This document shows positions 48,973-58,422 of a stretch of DNA of 64,000 nt, piece by piece. The position numbers and the translations under genes are program-made. The DNA is taken from NCBI RefSeq assembly GCF_006539865.1, contig NZ_BJNV01000006.1, forward strand, positions 62,001 through 126,000. Reading direction: 5' to 3'. This DNA is from Zoogloea ramigera. Its GTDB lineage: Bacteria; Pseudomonadota; Gammaproteobacteria; Burkholderiales; Rhodocyclaceae. Under the pieces are notes generated by a model that saw nothing but the letters and a program-made list of their open reading frames with translations, was not told the origin of the DNA and ran no database searches. The number at the start of each line of letters is the position of its first letter. Positions within the stretch are counted from its first letter, which is position 1.

Positions 48973-49620
48973 ATGGAACTCCTCACCACCTTCATCGACA
49001 TCATCCTGCACCTCGACGTGCATCTGGCGGCCCTCACGGCCCAGTATGGCACCTGGATCTATGCCATCCTGTTCCTCATCATCTTCTGTGAGACCGGGCT
49101 GGTGGTGTTCCCCTTCCTGCCGGGCGACTCCCTGCTCTTCGTGGCCGGGGCGCTGGCGGCCACCGGCGGCATGGACATCTGGGTGCTGTGCGGCGTGCTG
49201 CTCACCGCGGCGGTGCTGGGCGACAACGTCAACTACTGGATCGGTCATCACATCGGGCCCAAGGTTTTCCGCTGGGAAAACTCCCGCTTCTTCAACCGCT
49301 CGGCCTTCGACAAGACCCATTCGTATTTCGAATCCCACGGTGGCAAGACCATCATCATTGCCCGCTTCCTGCCGCTGCTGCGCACCTTCGCGCCCTTCGT
49401 GGCCGGCGTCGCGCGCATGACCTACAGCCGCTTCGTGGGGCTGGATTTCCTGGGCGGCTTCATCTGGATTTTCTCGCTCACCTGGCTGGGTTACGGTTTC
49501 GGCAACATGCCGCTGGTCAAGAAGAACCTCACCGTCGTGATCCTGGCCATCATCGCCATCTCGCTGCTGCCGGTCTTCATCGGCTGGCTCAAGAGCCGGC
49601 GGGCGCCGGTGGCGAGTTGA
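48973..49620 (+). CDS. DedA-family membrane protein
   Basis: 215 residues from the ATG at 48973; the longer frame upstream is Arg/Pro-rich and unlikely. There are five or six hydrophobic segments with the DedA/SNARE-associated motifs FCETGLVVFPFLPGDSLLF and RFLPLLRTFAPFVAGVARM. DedA proteins act in membrane homeostasis and envelope lipid (C55-P) recycling. It lies 130 bases downstream of pepN and ten bases ahead of purN. Confidence 0.9.
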   Translation: MELLTTFIDIILHLDVHLAALTAQYGTWIYAILFLIIFCETGLVVFPFLPGDSLLFVAGALAATGGMDIWVLCGVLLTAAVLGDNVNYWIGHHIGPKVFRWENSRFFNRSAFDKTHSYFESHGGKTIIIARFLPLLRTFAPFVAGVARMTYSRFVGLDFLGGFIWIFSLTWLGYGFGNMPLVKKNLTVVILAIIAISLLPVFIGWLKSRRAPVAS

Positions 49621-49630
49621 GGAGCTCAGC

Positions 49631-50272
49631 ATGAAAAAACTCGTCATCCTCATCTCCGGCCGCGGCAGCAACATGGAGGCCATCATCCGGGCGCAGATCC
49701 CCGGCGCCGAAGTCTCCGCCGTCATCGCCAACCGCCCCGACGCCGAGGGCCTCGCCTTTGCCGTCGACCAAGGCATCGTCACCCAGGTGGTTGACCACAA
49801 GGCCTACCCCAGCCGCGAGGCCTTCGACGCGGCCCTGGCCGATGCCATCGACGCCCACCGCCCCGACCTGGTGGTGCTGGCCGGCTTCATGCGCGTGCTC
49901 ACCGACGCCTTCGTCACCCGCTACGCCGGCCGCCTCCTCAACATCCACCCCAGCCTGCTGCCGTCCTTCCCGGGCCTCCACACCCACCGCAAGGCCCTCG
50001 AGGCCGGCGTGCGGGTGCATGGGGCTACCGTCCATTTCGTCACGCCGACCCTCGACTGCGGCCCGGTGGTGATCCAGGCCGCGGTGCCCGTGCTGCCCGG
50101 CGACGACGAGGCCGCCCTGGCCCGCCGCGTGCTGGAGCAGGAGCACCGCATCTACCCCCAGGCCGTGCGCTGGTTCGTCGATGGGCGCCTGACCCTCACC
50201 GATGGCCGCGTGCTCGTGCAGGGCGAGCGGGCGCAGCCCGGCGGCTGGACGGTTCCGCCCGTCGAGGCCTGA
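49631..50272 (+). CDS. purN: Phosphoribosylglycinamide formyltransferase
   Basis: 213 residues. GART type 1 motifs: ISGRGSNMEA for phosphate binding, the catalytic asparagine and histidine in NIHPSLLP (about 104-111), and the catalytic aspartate in TPTLDCGPV. It transfers a formyl group from 10-formyl-THF to GAR in purine synthesis. GAGGAG lies close upstream. It is followed after 12 bases by the DUF3108 gene. Confidence 0.95.
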   Translation: MKKLVILISGRGSNMEAIIRAQIPGAEVSAVIANRPDAEGLAFAVDQGIVTQVVDHKAYPSREAFDAALADAIDAHRPDLVVLAGFMRVLTDAFVTRYAGRLLNIHPSLLPSFPGLHTHRKALEAGVRVHGATVHFVTPTLDCGPVVIQAAVPVLPGDDEAALARRVLEQEHRIYPQAVRWFVDGRLTLTDGRVLVQGERAQPGGWTVPPVEA

Positions 50273-50284
50273 TCCCCCACGCCG

Positions 50285-51391
50285 ATGGCCGGCACCCGCA
50301 AGCGTGACCTCAGCCTCCTCGTCGCCATCGCGATCTCGGCGGCGGTGCATCTGGCCGTGCTGCTCGGGCCGGCCTGGCGCCTGCCCGCCGACGACGCCAG
50401 CGTGCTGCCGCCCCTCAGCGCACGCCTGACGCCGCTGCCGCCCCCCACCGTGGTCCAGCCCGACGAGAAGCGCGTCGTGCTCGGCGACGCGCCGCCGCCC
50501 AAACCGCGTCCCAAGCCGCGCCGTCCGGTCCGCCCGGCGGAGCCCGCAGCCGCCAGCGCGTCGGTGGCCCAGATCGCCCCTGAGGCCCAGCCCGGCAGCG
50601 GCGACGAGAAAGCCGGTGACGCCGCGCCGTCCCCCGACGACACCACCGCCACGGCCGAAGCCCAGCCGGCCGACGGAAAAGGGGAGGGTGGCGCTGGCGC
50701 CAAGGCCGGCAAATCCACGGGCCCGACCCTCAGCGAGATGTGGGCCGCCTCCGGCAGGGTGCAGTACGACGTGATCCGCGGCGAGCGCAACTTCATCATC
50801 GGCCGCACCACCCACGCCTGGACCCACGACGATGAACGCTACTCGATGGAAACCGTGATCGAAACCGCCGGCCTGGTCGGCCTGGTCAAGCCCTTCCGGA
50901 TGATCCAGCGCAGCGAGGGCCGCCTCGGCCCGCGGGGCCTGCAGCCCGACAAATTCACCGTCGAGCGCGACGGCCAGCTCAAGGAGCGGGCCGACTTCGA
51001 CTGGTCGTCGGCCAAGGTCGTGCTGATCGCCGGCGAACGGCGGCGGGAGTTCTCGATCGCCGAGGGAGACCAGGACGTGCTCTCATTGATGCACCATCTG
51101 GCCCTCCAGCCCGAAGGCCCGTTGCGCGCCGAGCTGCTGGTCGTCACCGGCAAGAGCGCAGTGCGCTCGGTGATCGAGAACCTCGGCCTTGAAGAGCTCG
51201 AGGTGCCCGCCGGCAAGGTTTCGGCCTACCATCTGGGCAGCATCGGCCACCGGGGCGAACTGAAGATCGACATCTGGCTCGCCCGCGACTACGCCAACCT
51301 GCCCGTGCGCCTCAAGATCACCGACAAGAACGGCGACGTGCTCGACCAGGTGGCCACCGGCGTCGACCTCGGCGCCCGCAAGGCCGAATGA
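50285..51391 (+). CDS. DUF3108 periplasmic protein with TonB-like N terminus
   Basis: 368 residues. One N-terminal membrane helix (about 10-30) is followed by a Pro/Lys/Arg-rich stretch (PPPKPRPKPRRP), an Ala/Asp-rich linker to about 150 and a DUF3108 domain (about 155-360; VQYDVIRGERNFIIGRT, YSMETVIETAGL). The design of helix plus proline-rich spacer resembles TonB-like proteins that cross the periplasm. DUF3108 proteins are often found next to purN in betaproteobacteria but their function is not known. Confidence 0.82.
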   Translation: MAGTRKRDLSLLVAIAISAAVHLAVLLGPAWRLPADDASVLPPLSARLTPLPPPTVVQPDEKRVVLGDAPPPKPRPKPRRPVRPAEPAAASASVAQIAPEAQPGSGDEKAGDAAPSPDDTTATAEAQPADGKGEGGAGAKAGKSTGPTLSEMWAASGRVQYDVIRGERNFIIGRTTHAWTHDDERYSMETVIETAGLVGLVKPFRMIQRSEGRLGPRGLQPDKFTVERDGQLKERADFDWSSAKVVLIAGERRREFSIAEGDQDVLSLMHHLALQPEGPLRAELLVVTGKSAVRSVIENLGLEELEVPAGKVSAYHLGSIGHRGELKIDIWLARDYANLPVRLKITDKNGDVLDQVATGVDLGARKAE

Positions 51392-51411
51392 ATGGGCGCT
51401 GTTTTTCCCCC

Positions 51412-51498
51412 TGTAGGGGCGAGCTTGCTCGCCCGCCGAGCTTAAGCAAGGGTCTTCCGCTGTCCAGGCCGCGCTGTGCGAGCAAGCTCGCACCTACA
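51412..51498. repeat. REP-like inverted pair
   Basis: TGTAGGGGCGAGCTTGCTCG at 51412 is mirrored by a matching arm ending CGCACCTACA at 51498; each arm holds its own GCGAGC-TT-GCTCGC-type palindrome. This is the layout of REP/REPIN elements. It sits in the 171-base gap before the RsmB-like gene. Confidence 0.75.
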
Positions 51499-51562
51499 AA
51501 TTGCCTCACAACCCGTTTCCTTACCGAGGGCATGACTTGCCCCGAATGAAAGCCCCAGCTCC

Positions 51563-52822
51563 ATGACCATTACCCCCGCCCAGATCCAGTCCGCCAGCCA
51601 GGCCCTCCGCTCGGTGCTGCGCTTCGACTACCCCGCCGACTCGGTGCTGTCCCACTTCTTCCGCGATTTCCGCGAGCTCGGCGCCCGCGACCGGGCCTTC
51701 GTGGCCGAGGCCGTGTACGGCGTGCTGCGCCGCAAGCGCACCCTCGAGCGCCTGTGCGGCGAGCGCTCGTCCACCCGCCACCTGGTGCTGGCCTGGCTGG
51801 CCCGGGTCGAAGGCACCACCCTGCGCCAGCTCGGCGAGGGCTTCCACGGCCGCGACACCGACTTCTTCACCGAGATCAAGGGCCGCGAGCTGGGCGAGGT
51901 CGGCCTCGCCGAAGCCGCCGACCTGCCCGACTGGCTGGCCGAGCGCCTGTCCGCCTTCATGGGCCCCGAAGAGGTGCTGCGCCTGGCCCAGAGCCTCAAC
52001 CGCCCGGCGCCCCTCGACCTGCGCGCCAACCCCCTCAAGCTCGACCGCGACGCCCTCGTCGACAAGCTCAAGGCCGACGGCGTCGGCTGCGCGCCGGGGC
52101 GCTTCTCGCCGCTGGCGGTGCGCCTCGAGGGCAAGCCGGCGCTGCAGAAGCACCCGCTCTTCCTCGACGGCAGTTTCGAGGTGCAGGACGAAGGCAGCCA
52201 GCTGCTGGGCTTCCTGCTCCAGCCCAAGCGCGGCGAGATGGTTGTTGACTTCTGCGCCGGCGCCGGCGGCAAAACATTGCTGCTCGGTGCGCTGATGCGC
52301 AACACCGGGCGCCTGTATGCCTTCGACGTGTCCGAGAAGCGGCTCGGCAAGCTCAAGCCGCGGGTCGCCCGCTCGGGGCTTTCCAACATTCATCCGGTGG
52401 TCATCGCCAGCGAGAACGACCCCCGCGTCAAGCGCCTGGCCGGCAAGATCGACCGGGTGCTGGTGGACGCGCCGTGCAGCGGCCTCGGCACCCTGCGCCG
52501 CAACCCCGACCTCAAGTGGCGCCAGAGCCCCGAGGCGCTGGCCGAGCTCACCACCAAGCAGGCGGCGATCCTGGCCAGCGCGGCGCGCCTCGTGAAGCCG
52601 GGCGGCCGCCTGGTGTACGCCACCTGCAGCCTGCTGCCCGAGGAGAACGAAGCCATCGTCGCCGCCTTCCTGGCCGCGAACGAGGCCTTCGTGCCGGTGA
52701 GCGCCGAAGAGGTGCTGGCCAAGCAGGGCATCACCATCGCCTGCGGCGAGCAGCTCCATCTCACCCCCGCCGGCCACGACACCGACGGCTTCTTCGCCGC
52801 GGTGCTGGAGCGCAAGGCCTGA
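51563..52822 (+). CDS. RsmB/NOP-family RNA (cytosine-C5) methyltransferase
   Basis: 419 residues. An N-terminal helical NusB-like part and RNA-binding region (1-200) precede the SAM-dependent domain: motif I VDFCAGAGGKT near 228, motif IV DAPCSGLGTLRRNPDLKW and motif VI YATCSLLPEEN, with both cysteines (nucleophile in TCS, base-release in PCS). It modifies rRNA or another RNA to m5C. The overall form fits RsmB-like proteins, but no fmt or def gene, the usual neighbours of rsmB, is adjacent, so the exact target is uncertain. Confidence 0.88.
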   Translation: MTITPAQIQSASQALRSVLRFDYPADSVLSHFFRDFRELGARDRAFVAEAVYGVLRRKRTLERLCGERSSTRHLVLAWLARVEGTTLRQLGEGFHGRDTDFFTEIKGRELGEVGLAEAADLPDWLAERLSAFMGPEEVLRLAQSLNRPAPLDLRANPLKLDRDALVDKLKADGVGCAPGRFSPLAVRLEGKPALQKHPLFLDGSFEVQDEGSQLLGFLLQPKRGEMVVDFCAGAGGKTLLLGALMRNTGRLYAFDVSEKRLGKLKPRVARSGLSNIHPVVIASENDPRVKRLAGKIDRVLVDAPCSGLGTLRRNPDLKWRQSPEALAELTTKQAAILASAARLVKPGGRLVYATCSLLPEENEAIVAAFLAANEAFVPVSAEEVLAKQGITIACGEQLHLTPAGHDTDGFFAAVLERKA

Positions 52823-53475
52823 TGCCGGCATTGGTCTTCCGGCTGGCGGCCGCGGGGCTGCTGGCCGGGCTGGCTGCGGCCGCCGCGGCGGCGCCGGAGG
52901 CCGGGCCGGGCCAGGCGCCCACGGTGCAGCTGCCGGCCCGGGGCAGCGTGGAGGTCGCCTTCTCGCCCTGGAACGACCCCGAGGCGGCGCTCATCGCAGC
53001 CATCGCCGAGGCCCGGGAGAGCATCCTGGTGCAGGCCTATGTGTTCACCAGCAAGCCCATCGCCCGCGCGCTGGTTGCCGCCCACAAGCGTGGCGTGCGC
53101 GTCGAGGTGCTGCTCGATGCCGAGATGAATCGCCCGTCGTCGCTCAGCGTGCTGCCCCAGCTGCTGGAGGCCGGCATCCCGGTGGCGGTGGAGACCCGCT
53201 ACAACATCGCCCACAACAAGGTGATCATCCTCGACCCGGCTTCGGCCAGTCACGGCGCGGTGGTCACCGGCTCCTACAACTTCACCCGCTCGGCGCGGGT
53301 CGCCAACGCAGAGAACCTCCTCATCCTGCGTGGCAACCCGGCCCTGGTGCGGGTGTTCACCGACAACTGGCAGCGTCACCGGGCCGAGGCGCAGGGCCTG
53401 CGCAGCCTCGATGAGCTGCCGCCACGCAGAGGAAAGACGGATGGAAGAGAATCGGATCGCAGAACTCCTGATTGA
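52822..53475 (+). CDS. Secreted phospholipase D-like nuclease (Nuc type)
   Basis: 217 residues from the ATG at 52822, overlapping the previous stop by one base (TGATG). A signal peptide (about 1-24, alanine-rich, AAAAAP) leads to one PLD domain: VQAYVFTSKPIARAL, the HKD-type motif IAHNKVIILD near 130 and GSYNFTRSA with NAENL. A single HKD motif means it should dimerise, as in the endonuclease Nuc of Salmonella. It probably cleaves DNA or phosphodiesters in the periplasm. The 3' end overlaps mscS by 35 bases. Confidence 0.85.
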   Translation: MPALVFRLAAAGLLAGLAAAAAAAPEAGPGQAPTVQLPARGSVEVAFSPWNDPEAALIAAIAEARESILVQAYVFTSKPIARALVAAHKRGVRVEVLLDAEMNRPSSLSVLPQLLEAGIPVAVETRYNIAHNKVIILDPASASHGAVVTGSYNFTRSARVANAENLLILRGNPALVRVFTDNWQRHRAEAQGLRSLDELPPRRGKTDGRESDRRTPD

Positions 53476-54721
53476 ACTGTGGCGTGACGTGCAGCAGCCG
53501 GCGATCATCTGGCAGGTCGGCGTGCTGGCGCTGTGCCTGTTCGTCGCCTGGCTGATCACCCGCCAGGTGAAGGCGGTGCTGCGCCGCCGCCGAGCAGCCG
53601 ACCCGACCGTCGCCGATGCCAGCGAGGAGGGGCTGCGCCGGGTGGTCTTCCCGCTCACCGCGCTGGGGCTGGTGGTGCTGGCCCGGGCGGTGCTTGCCAA
53701 CTGGCACCACACCAACCTGCTCAAGCTGGCGGTGCCGCTGCTGCTGGCGATGGCGGTGATCCGCCTCACCGTGCACGCCTTGAAGCGCAGCTTCCCGCAG
53801 GCCGGCTGGCTGGCGTCCTTCGAGCGGGCCTTTGCCTTTGGCGCCTGGGGCGTGGTGGCGCTGCACCTCAGCGGTGTGCTGCCCACCGTGATCGACGGGC
53901 TGGAGCAGGTCGCCTTCTCGATCGGCAAGGCCAAGGTCAATCTGTGGATGCTGCTGCAGGGGGCGCTGACGGTGTTCGTCACCGTGCTCGTGGCCCTGTG
54001 GGTGGCCGGCGTCATCGAGAGCCGCCTGATGCGCACCGAGGGCCTCGACGGCAACCTCAAGCTGGTGTTCACGCGCCTGTCGCGTGGCCTGCTGGTGGTG
54101 CTGGCGGTGGCCATCGGCCTGCCGCTGGTGGGCATCGACCTCACCGCGCTGTCGGTGTTCGGCGGGGCGCTGGGCGTTGGCCTCGGCTTCGGCATGCAGA
54201 AGATCGCGGCCAACTACGTGTCGGGCTTCATCCTGCTCCTCGACCGCTCGATCCGCATGGGCAACCTGATCTCGGTGGGCAACGAGCGCGGCATCGTCAG
54301 CCAGATCACCACCCGCTATACGGTGCTGAAGGGCATGACCGGCATCGAGTCCATCGTGCCCAACGAGACCCTGGTCGGCTCCATCGTGCAGAACGAAACC
54401 TTCACCGATCCCAAGGTGCGCGTTTCGGTGCCGATCCAGGTGAGCTACGCGACGGATCTGGAGAAGGCGATGGCGATCATGGTCGAGGCCGCCCAGGCCC
54501 AGCCCCGGGTGATGAGCGACCCGGCCCCGGGCGCCTTCCTCGAGGCCTTCGCCGACAGCGGCATCAACCTGCAGCTCGGCTTCTGGATCCGCGACCCGGC
54601 CGAAGGCACCCTCGGCATCCGCTCGGCGATCAACATGCAGATCTGGCGCCGCTTCAAGGAGGAGGGCATCGGGATACCCTTCCCGCAGCGGGAGGTGCGG
54701 GTGTTGGGTAATGGGGAGTAG
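53441..54721 (+). CDS. MscS-family mechanosensitive channel
   Basis: 426 residues from the ATG at 53441 (AGAGGAAA upstream), inside the end of the PLD gene. There are four or five membrane helices to about residue 260, then the pore-lining TM3 equivalent (LSVFGGALGVGLGFGMQKI) and the MscS beta domain (GNLISVGNERGIVSQI). A C-terminal cytoplasmic alpha/beta domain follows. The last residues VLGNGE are coded by the heptamer repeat that follows, and the stop is TAG within it. It releases solutes upon hypo-osmotic shock. Confidence 0.88.
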   Translation: MEENRIAELLIELWRDVQQPAIIWQVGVLALCLFVAWLITRQVKAVLRRRRAADPTVADASEEGLRRVVFPLTALGLVVLARAVLANWHHTNLLKLAVPLLLAMAVIRLTVHALKRSFPQAGWLASFERAFAFGAWGVVALHLSGVLPTVIDGLEQVAFSIGKAKVNLWMLLQGALTVFVTVLVALWVAGVIESRLMRTEGLDGNLKLVFTRLSRGLLVVLAVAIGLPLVGIDLTALSVFGGALGVGLGFGMQKIAANYVSGFILLLDRSIRMGNLISVGNERGIVSQITTRYTVLKGMTGIESIVPNETLVGSIVQNETFTDPKVRVSVPIQVSYATDLEKAMAIMVEAAQAQPRVMSDPAPGAFLEAFADSGINLQLGFWIRDPAEGTLGIRSAINMQIWRRFKEEGIGIPFPQREVRVLGNGE

Positions 54722-54834
54722 GTAATGGGTAATGGGTAGTGGGGGGGCGGGCTGAACGCGTGTGCGCTGGCGGTTCCCCCTTTACCCCTTCAGTCCGCGC
54801 CCCCACTCCCCACTTCCCACTCCCCACGCTCCCC
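54706..54834. repeat. Heptamer repeat element, second copy
   Basis: GGGTAAT-type heptamers (54706-54740) and a G run are followed by a unique core and a C-rich tail (CCCACTCCCCACTTCCCACT, 54801-54820 and beyond). This mirrors the layout at 4219-4430. It supplies the stop codon of mscS and runs up to the rluE start. Confidence 0.8.
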
Positions 54835-55464
54835 ATGCTGATCCTCCTCAACAAGCCCTTCAACGTGCTCTGCCAGTTCACCGGCGAGTCCGGCCAGCGC
54901 ACCCTGGCCGAGTGCCTGCCGGTGCCCGGCGTGTATGCGGCGGGGCGGCTTGATGCCGACAGCGAGGGGCTGCTCGTCCTCACCGACGACGGCATGCTCC
55001 AGAAGCGCATCGCCGACCCGCGTCACAAGCTGCCCAAGACCTACCTCGCGCAGGTCGAGGGCGTGCCCGACGAGGCGGCCCTGGCGCGCCTGCGGAGCGG
55101 TGTCGACCTGGGCGACTTCGTCACCCGGCCCTGTGCCGCGCGCCTCGTTGCCGAGCCGGCCTGGCTGTGGCCGCGCAACCCGCCGATCCGCGAACGCAAG
55201 GCCATCCCGACCAGCTGGGTCGAGCTCGTGCTGCGGGAGGGCAAGAACCGCCAGGTGCGCCGGATGACCGCCAAGGTCGGCTTTCCGACCCTGCGCCTGA
55301 TCCGCGTGCAGGTGGGCGACTGGACGCTGGGCGGCCTCGCTCCCGGCGAATGGCGTGAGCAGGCCGGCCCGCTGCCACCCGCACTAAGGGCGCCGGCCGA
55401 GCCCGTCCGCCCGGGCCCTCAGCCGTCGGCCCCCAGGACTTTCGCCAGACGCCCGCGCAGGTAG
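54835..55464 (+). CDS. rluE: 23S rRNA pseudouridine synthase, RluE-like
   Basis: 209 residues. RsuA/RluE-type without an S4 domain: [12 protein letters not shown] start, the catalytic aspartate motif [11 protein letters not shown] (D near 43) and GKNRQVRRM. RluE makes pseudouridine 2457 in 23S rRNA. The ATG at 54835 is preceded by the C-rich tail of the heptamer repeat, so no Shine-Dalgarno is visible. The extra Pro/Arg-rich tail after residue 175 is atypical. It ends in TAG. Confidence 0.9.
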   Translation: MLILLNKPFNVLCQFTGESGQRTLAECLPVPGVYAAGRLDADSEGLLVLTDDGMLQKRIADPRHKLPKTYLAQVEGVPDEAALARLRSGVDLGDFVTRPCAARLVAEPAWLWPRNPPIRERKAIPTSWVELVLREGKNRQVRRMTAKVGFPTLRLIRVQVGDWTLGGLAPGEWREQAGPLPPALRAPAEPVRPGPQPSAPRTFARRPRR

Positions 55465-55545
55465 CGGCCGTTCCAGATCGCAGCTTGGCAGGCCCGCGAC
55501 AGTTGCCCAACCGGCACAGTAGCCGTGCGACGTGCGGGTGCGATG

Positions 55546-55630
55546 AAGGGGCAACTTCAGTCGCCCGCGGACTCCGATCAAAGGCATGCCTTTGATCAAC
55601 GCGCAGAGGGCGACTGAAGTCGCCCCTACA
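55546..55630. repeat. REP-like inverted pair with inner palindrome
   Basis: AGGGGCAACTTCAGTCGCCC (55547-55566) is mirrored at 55608-55630 (GGGCGACTGAAGTCGCCCCT). Between them is a perfect 22-bp palindrome at 55576-55597 centred on GCATGC. The two arms resemble the 51412 element in build (TGTAGGGGCGA at the outside). It lies between the convergent rluE and mhpR-like genes. The rest of 55465-55723 shows nothing else. Confidence 0.75.
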
Positions 55631-55723
55631 AGTCGCCCCCTGCAGCAGACCTCGGGTCGTACAAACAATCACCGCTCGACGTGGCTCCGGCGCCAAAGCC
55701 CGCCTCCTCATTCACGTCCGCCC

Positions 55724-56539
55724 TCAAGCCACCGTGAGCGTCTCTGGCCTACCCGACAGCTGATCCTCGATCCGCTTCGCCGCCCGCTGCAGGGCCGGCA
55801 GGAAGCGGCGTTCGGCTTCCTTGAGGGTCAGCAGCTTGTTGAGATAGACGATGTTCACCGCCGCCACCGGCAGCCCGCCCGGCCGGATCGGCACCGCGAT
55901 GGCGCCCACCTTGCGCTGGGACGTCCATTCTCCGTCGTTGCTGCCGTAGCCGAGCTCCCGGGTGCGCGACACGATGCCGGCGACGAAGCGCGCGTCGGCG
56001 GCCAGGCTGGCCTCGGCGCTGTCGCCGGCCCGTAGCACGTGGAGGATCTGTTCCCGCTGCTCGTCGGGGCAGTGGGCAAAATAGGCCCGCCCGGCGGCCG
56101 TGAGCAGCATCGGGATGGTCTGGCCGACCATCGCCCGGTGGAAGGACAACGGGCTGAAGCGGTGGGTCGATTCGCGGATGATCAGCGCCGCGCCCTGGGG
56201 CGTGGTCAGGTCGGAGGGCCACACCACCGTCTGCAGCAGCTCGCTGAGGGCCGGTGCGGCGATCGACGAGACCCAGTCCTCGTCGCGAAAACCTTCGGCC
56301 AGGGAGCGCACGTTGAGGGCCAGGCAGTAGCGGTCGTCGGACGCGCTGCGGCGCACGTAGCCCTCGGCGATCAGGGTTTCGAGCAGGCGGCGCACCGTGG
56401 TGCGGTGCAGGCCGGTGACCTCGGCCAGCTGGGCGAGGGTCGAGCGGCCGCCTTCCTGGCTGTTGAGCGCCTTCAGCAGGTCGAGCCCGCGGGTCAGGCC
56501 GCGGACCAGGGCGTAATCGGCGCCACCGTCTTTGCGCAT
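55724..56539 (-). CDS. mhpR: IclR-family regulator, MhpR-like
   Basis: 271 residues. An N-terminal winged helix-turn-helix (about 10-72; STLAQLAEVTGLHRTTVRRLLETL) and a C-terminal IclR effector domain (about 85-260) with the RAYFAHCPDEQRE and YGSNDGEW loops. In E. coli, MhpR activates mhp genes in response to 3-(3-hydroxyphenyl)propionate. Its divergent position next to mhpA supports the same role here. Confidence 0.88.
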   Translation of the reverse strand: MRKDGGADYALVRGLTRGLDLLKALNSQEGGRSTLAQLAEVTGLHRTTVRRLLETLIAEGYVRRSASDDRYCLALNVRSLAEGFRDEDWVSSIAAPALSELLQTVVWPSDLTTPQGAALIIRESTHRFSPLSFHRAMVGQTIPMLLTAAGRAYFAHCPDEQREQILHVLRAGDSAEASLAADARFVAGIVSRTRELGYGSNDGEWTSQRKVGAIAVPIRPGGLPVAAVNIVYLNKLLTLKEAERRFLPALQRAAKRIEDQLSGRPETLTVA

Positions 56540-56598
56540 GTTTTAAAACCTTAATAAAAACAAAATTGTGCAACAGGTGGACGTTTTGTTTTGATTTT

Positions 56599-56673
56599 TT
56601 GCAGCGGCGCCCGCTGGCCATAGAATCAATTCCGTAAATGCATCCATTAGCAAAGCAAGCAAATCGGATGCAT
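56599..56673 (+). promoter_or_regulatory. Candidate mhpA promoter and operator
   Basis: TTGCAG (56599-56604), 16 bp, TAGAAT (56621-56626) could be a sigma-70 promoter. Just downstream an inverted repeat ATGCATCC (56638-56645) / GGATGCAT (56666-56673) with a 20-base spacer may bind the IclR protein. The 242-base divergent region is AT-rich near mhpR. It has no E. coli-type MhpR box. Confidence 0.35.
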
Positions 56674-56781
56674 CGGCCAGACCTTTAGCCCGCCCCGGCG
56701 GGCTCGACCCAGAACAACACCGATCCGCGCGGCGGAGGCCCTCTTTCAGCCTGCCGCAGCCCACCCGGGAGGAGACCACCC

Positions 56782-58422
56782 ATGAGCGCTGCTCAAGATT
56801 TCGATGCCGACGTGATCGTCGTCGGCGCCGGCCCCGTCGGCCTGACCATCAGCAACACCCTCGGCCAGTATGGCGTCAAGGTGCTGCTGCTTGAAAAGGG
56901 CGAGGAGCTGATCGACTACCCCCGCGCCGTCGGCATGGACGACGAGTGCCTGCGCAGCATCCAGGGCATCGGCCTGGCCGGCACGGTGCAGCAGCACCTC
57001 ACGCCTTACCACTGGATGCGCTTCGTCACCGCCAGCGGGCGCTGCTTCGCGTCCATCGAGCCGCGCACCGACGACTTCGGCTGGTCGCGCCGCAACGCCT
57101 TCAACCAGCCGGCCGTCGACCGGGAGCTGATGGACGGCCTCAAGCGCTTCGCCAACGTCGAGGTGTGGATGGGCGCCGAGCTCGAGAAGTTCGACCAGGA
57201 CGCCACCGGCGTCAGCCTCACCGTGCAGCACAAGGGCAAGGTCAACGCGCTGCGCTGCAAGTACCTGGTGGCCAGCGACGGCGGCCGCAGCTTCATCCGC
57301 ACGACGCTCGGCATCGGCTTCGGCGGCTTCACCGACACCTCCAAGTGGCTGGTGGTGGACATCCGCAACGACCCGCTCGGCGTGCCCAACATCTACATGC
57401 ACAGCGACCCGCAGCGGCCCTACGTGTCGGTGGCGCTGCCCGACGGCGTGCGCCGCTTCGAGTTCATGATCTTCGAGGACGAGACCGAGGAGCAGGTGAC
57501 CACCCCCGAGCGGATGGCCGAGCTGCTGGCCAAGGTGCTGCCGGCCCACGTGGACATCAGCCGCCTCGACTTCATCCGCAAGCGTGTTTACACCCACAAC
57601 GCCCGCATCGCCGAGCGCTGGAAGATCGGCCGCATCATGCTGGCCGGCGACGCCGCGCACATCATGCCCGTGTGGCAGGGTCAGGGCTACAACACCGGCA
57701 TGCGCGACGCCACCAACCTGGCCTGGAAGCTGGCCTACGTGATCAACGGCAAAGGCAGCGACGCGCTCCTCGAAACCTACCAGTCGGAGCGCCCGCTGCA
57801 CGCCAAGGCGATGATCGACCTGTCGGTCACCGCCGGGCGCATCTTCTCGCCGCGCAACGCCTTCCTGGCCGGCCTGCGCGACGTGACGACCTGGGTGCTC
57901 AACTACATCCCGCCGGTCAAGCGCTACTTCATGGAGATGCGCTTCAAGCCGATGCCCTTCTACGAGAACGGCCTGGTGGTGCATGAAAAAGTGCGCCGCA
58001 AGAACTCGCCGGTGGGCCGCATGTTCATCCAGCCCAAGGTGCGCAACCGCGCCGGCGAAGTGAAGCTGCTCGACGACGCGCTCGGCCAGGGCTTCGCGCT
58101 GCTGGCCTGGGGCGCCGACCCCAACTACTGGCTCAACCCCAAGAGCCGCGCCATCCTGCAGGCGCTGGGTGCCAAGATCGTGACCCTCAAGCCGGTGGTG
58201 CAGATCGACCGCAGCGTCGACATGAGCGACGCCACCGACGTGCTCGGCGACGAGCAGATGCGCCTCAAGGAGTGGTTCGGCCAGCACCCGGGCTCGATCG
58301 TGCTGCTGCGCCCCGACCGCTTCGTGGCGGGCATCTCGTACCCGATCGAGGTGAACGAACTGATCGCCGCCGTCGCCGACAAGATGGGGCTGGCGCTGGA
58401 TGCCGGAGGCAAGGCCAAATGA
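56782..58422 (+). CDS. mhpA: 3-(3-hydroxyphenyl)propionate hydroxylase
   Basis: 546 residues with GGAGGAG upstream. A class A FAD monooxygenase: GAGPVG (13-18) of the ADP-binding fold, the DG motif in [10 protein letters not shown], and the second FAD motif [21 protein letters not shown] (about 290) as in MhpA/PheA-type hydroxylases. It adds an ortho hydroxyl to 3-(3-hydroxyphenyl)propionate, giving 2,3-dihydroxyphenylpropionate, using NADH and oxygen. Its stop overlaps mhpB as ATGA. Confidence 0.9.
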   Translation: MSAAQDFDADVIVVGAGPVGLTISNTLGQYGVKVLLLEKGEELIDYPRAVGMDDECLRSIQGIGLAGTVQQHLTPYHWMRFVTASGRCFASIEPRTDDFGWSRRNAFNQPAVDRELMDGLKRFANVEVWMGAELEKFDQDATGVSLTVQHKGKVNALRCKYLVASDGGRSFIRTTLGIGFGGFTDTSKWLVVDIRNDPLGVPNIYMHSDPQRPYVSVALPDGVRRFEFMIFEDETEEQVTTPERMAELLAKVLPAHVDISRLDFIRKRVYTHNARIAERWKIGRIMLAGDAAHIMPVWQGQGYNTGMRDATNLAWKLAYVINGKGSDALLETYQSERPLHAKAMIDLSVTAGRIFSPRNAFLAGLRDVTTWVLNYIPPVKRYFMEMRFKPMPFYENGLVVHEKVRRKNSPVGRMFIQPKVRNRAGEVKLLDDALGQGFALLAWGADPNYWLNPKSRAILQALGAKIVTLKPVVQIDRSVDMSDATDVLGDEQMRLKEWFGQHPGSIVLLRPDRFVAGISYPIEVNELIAAVADKMGLALDAGGKAK

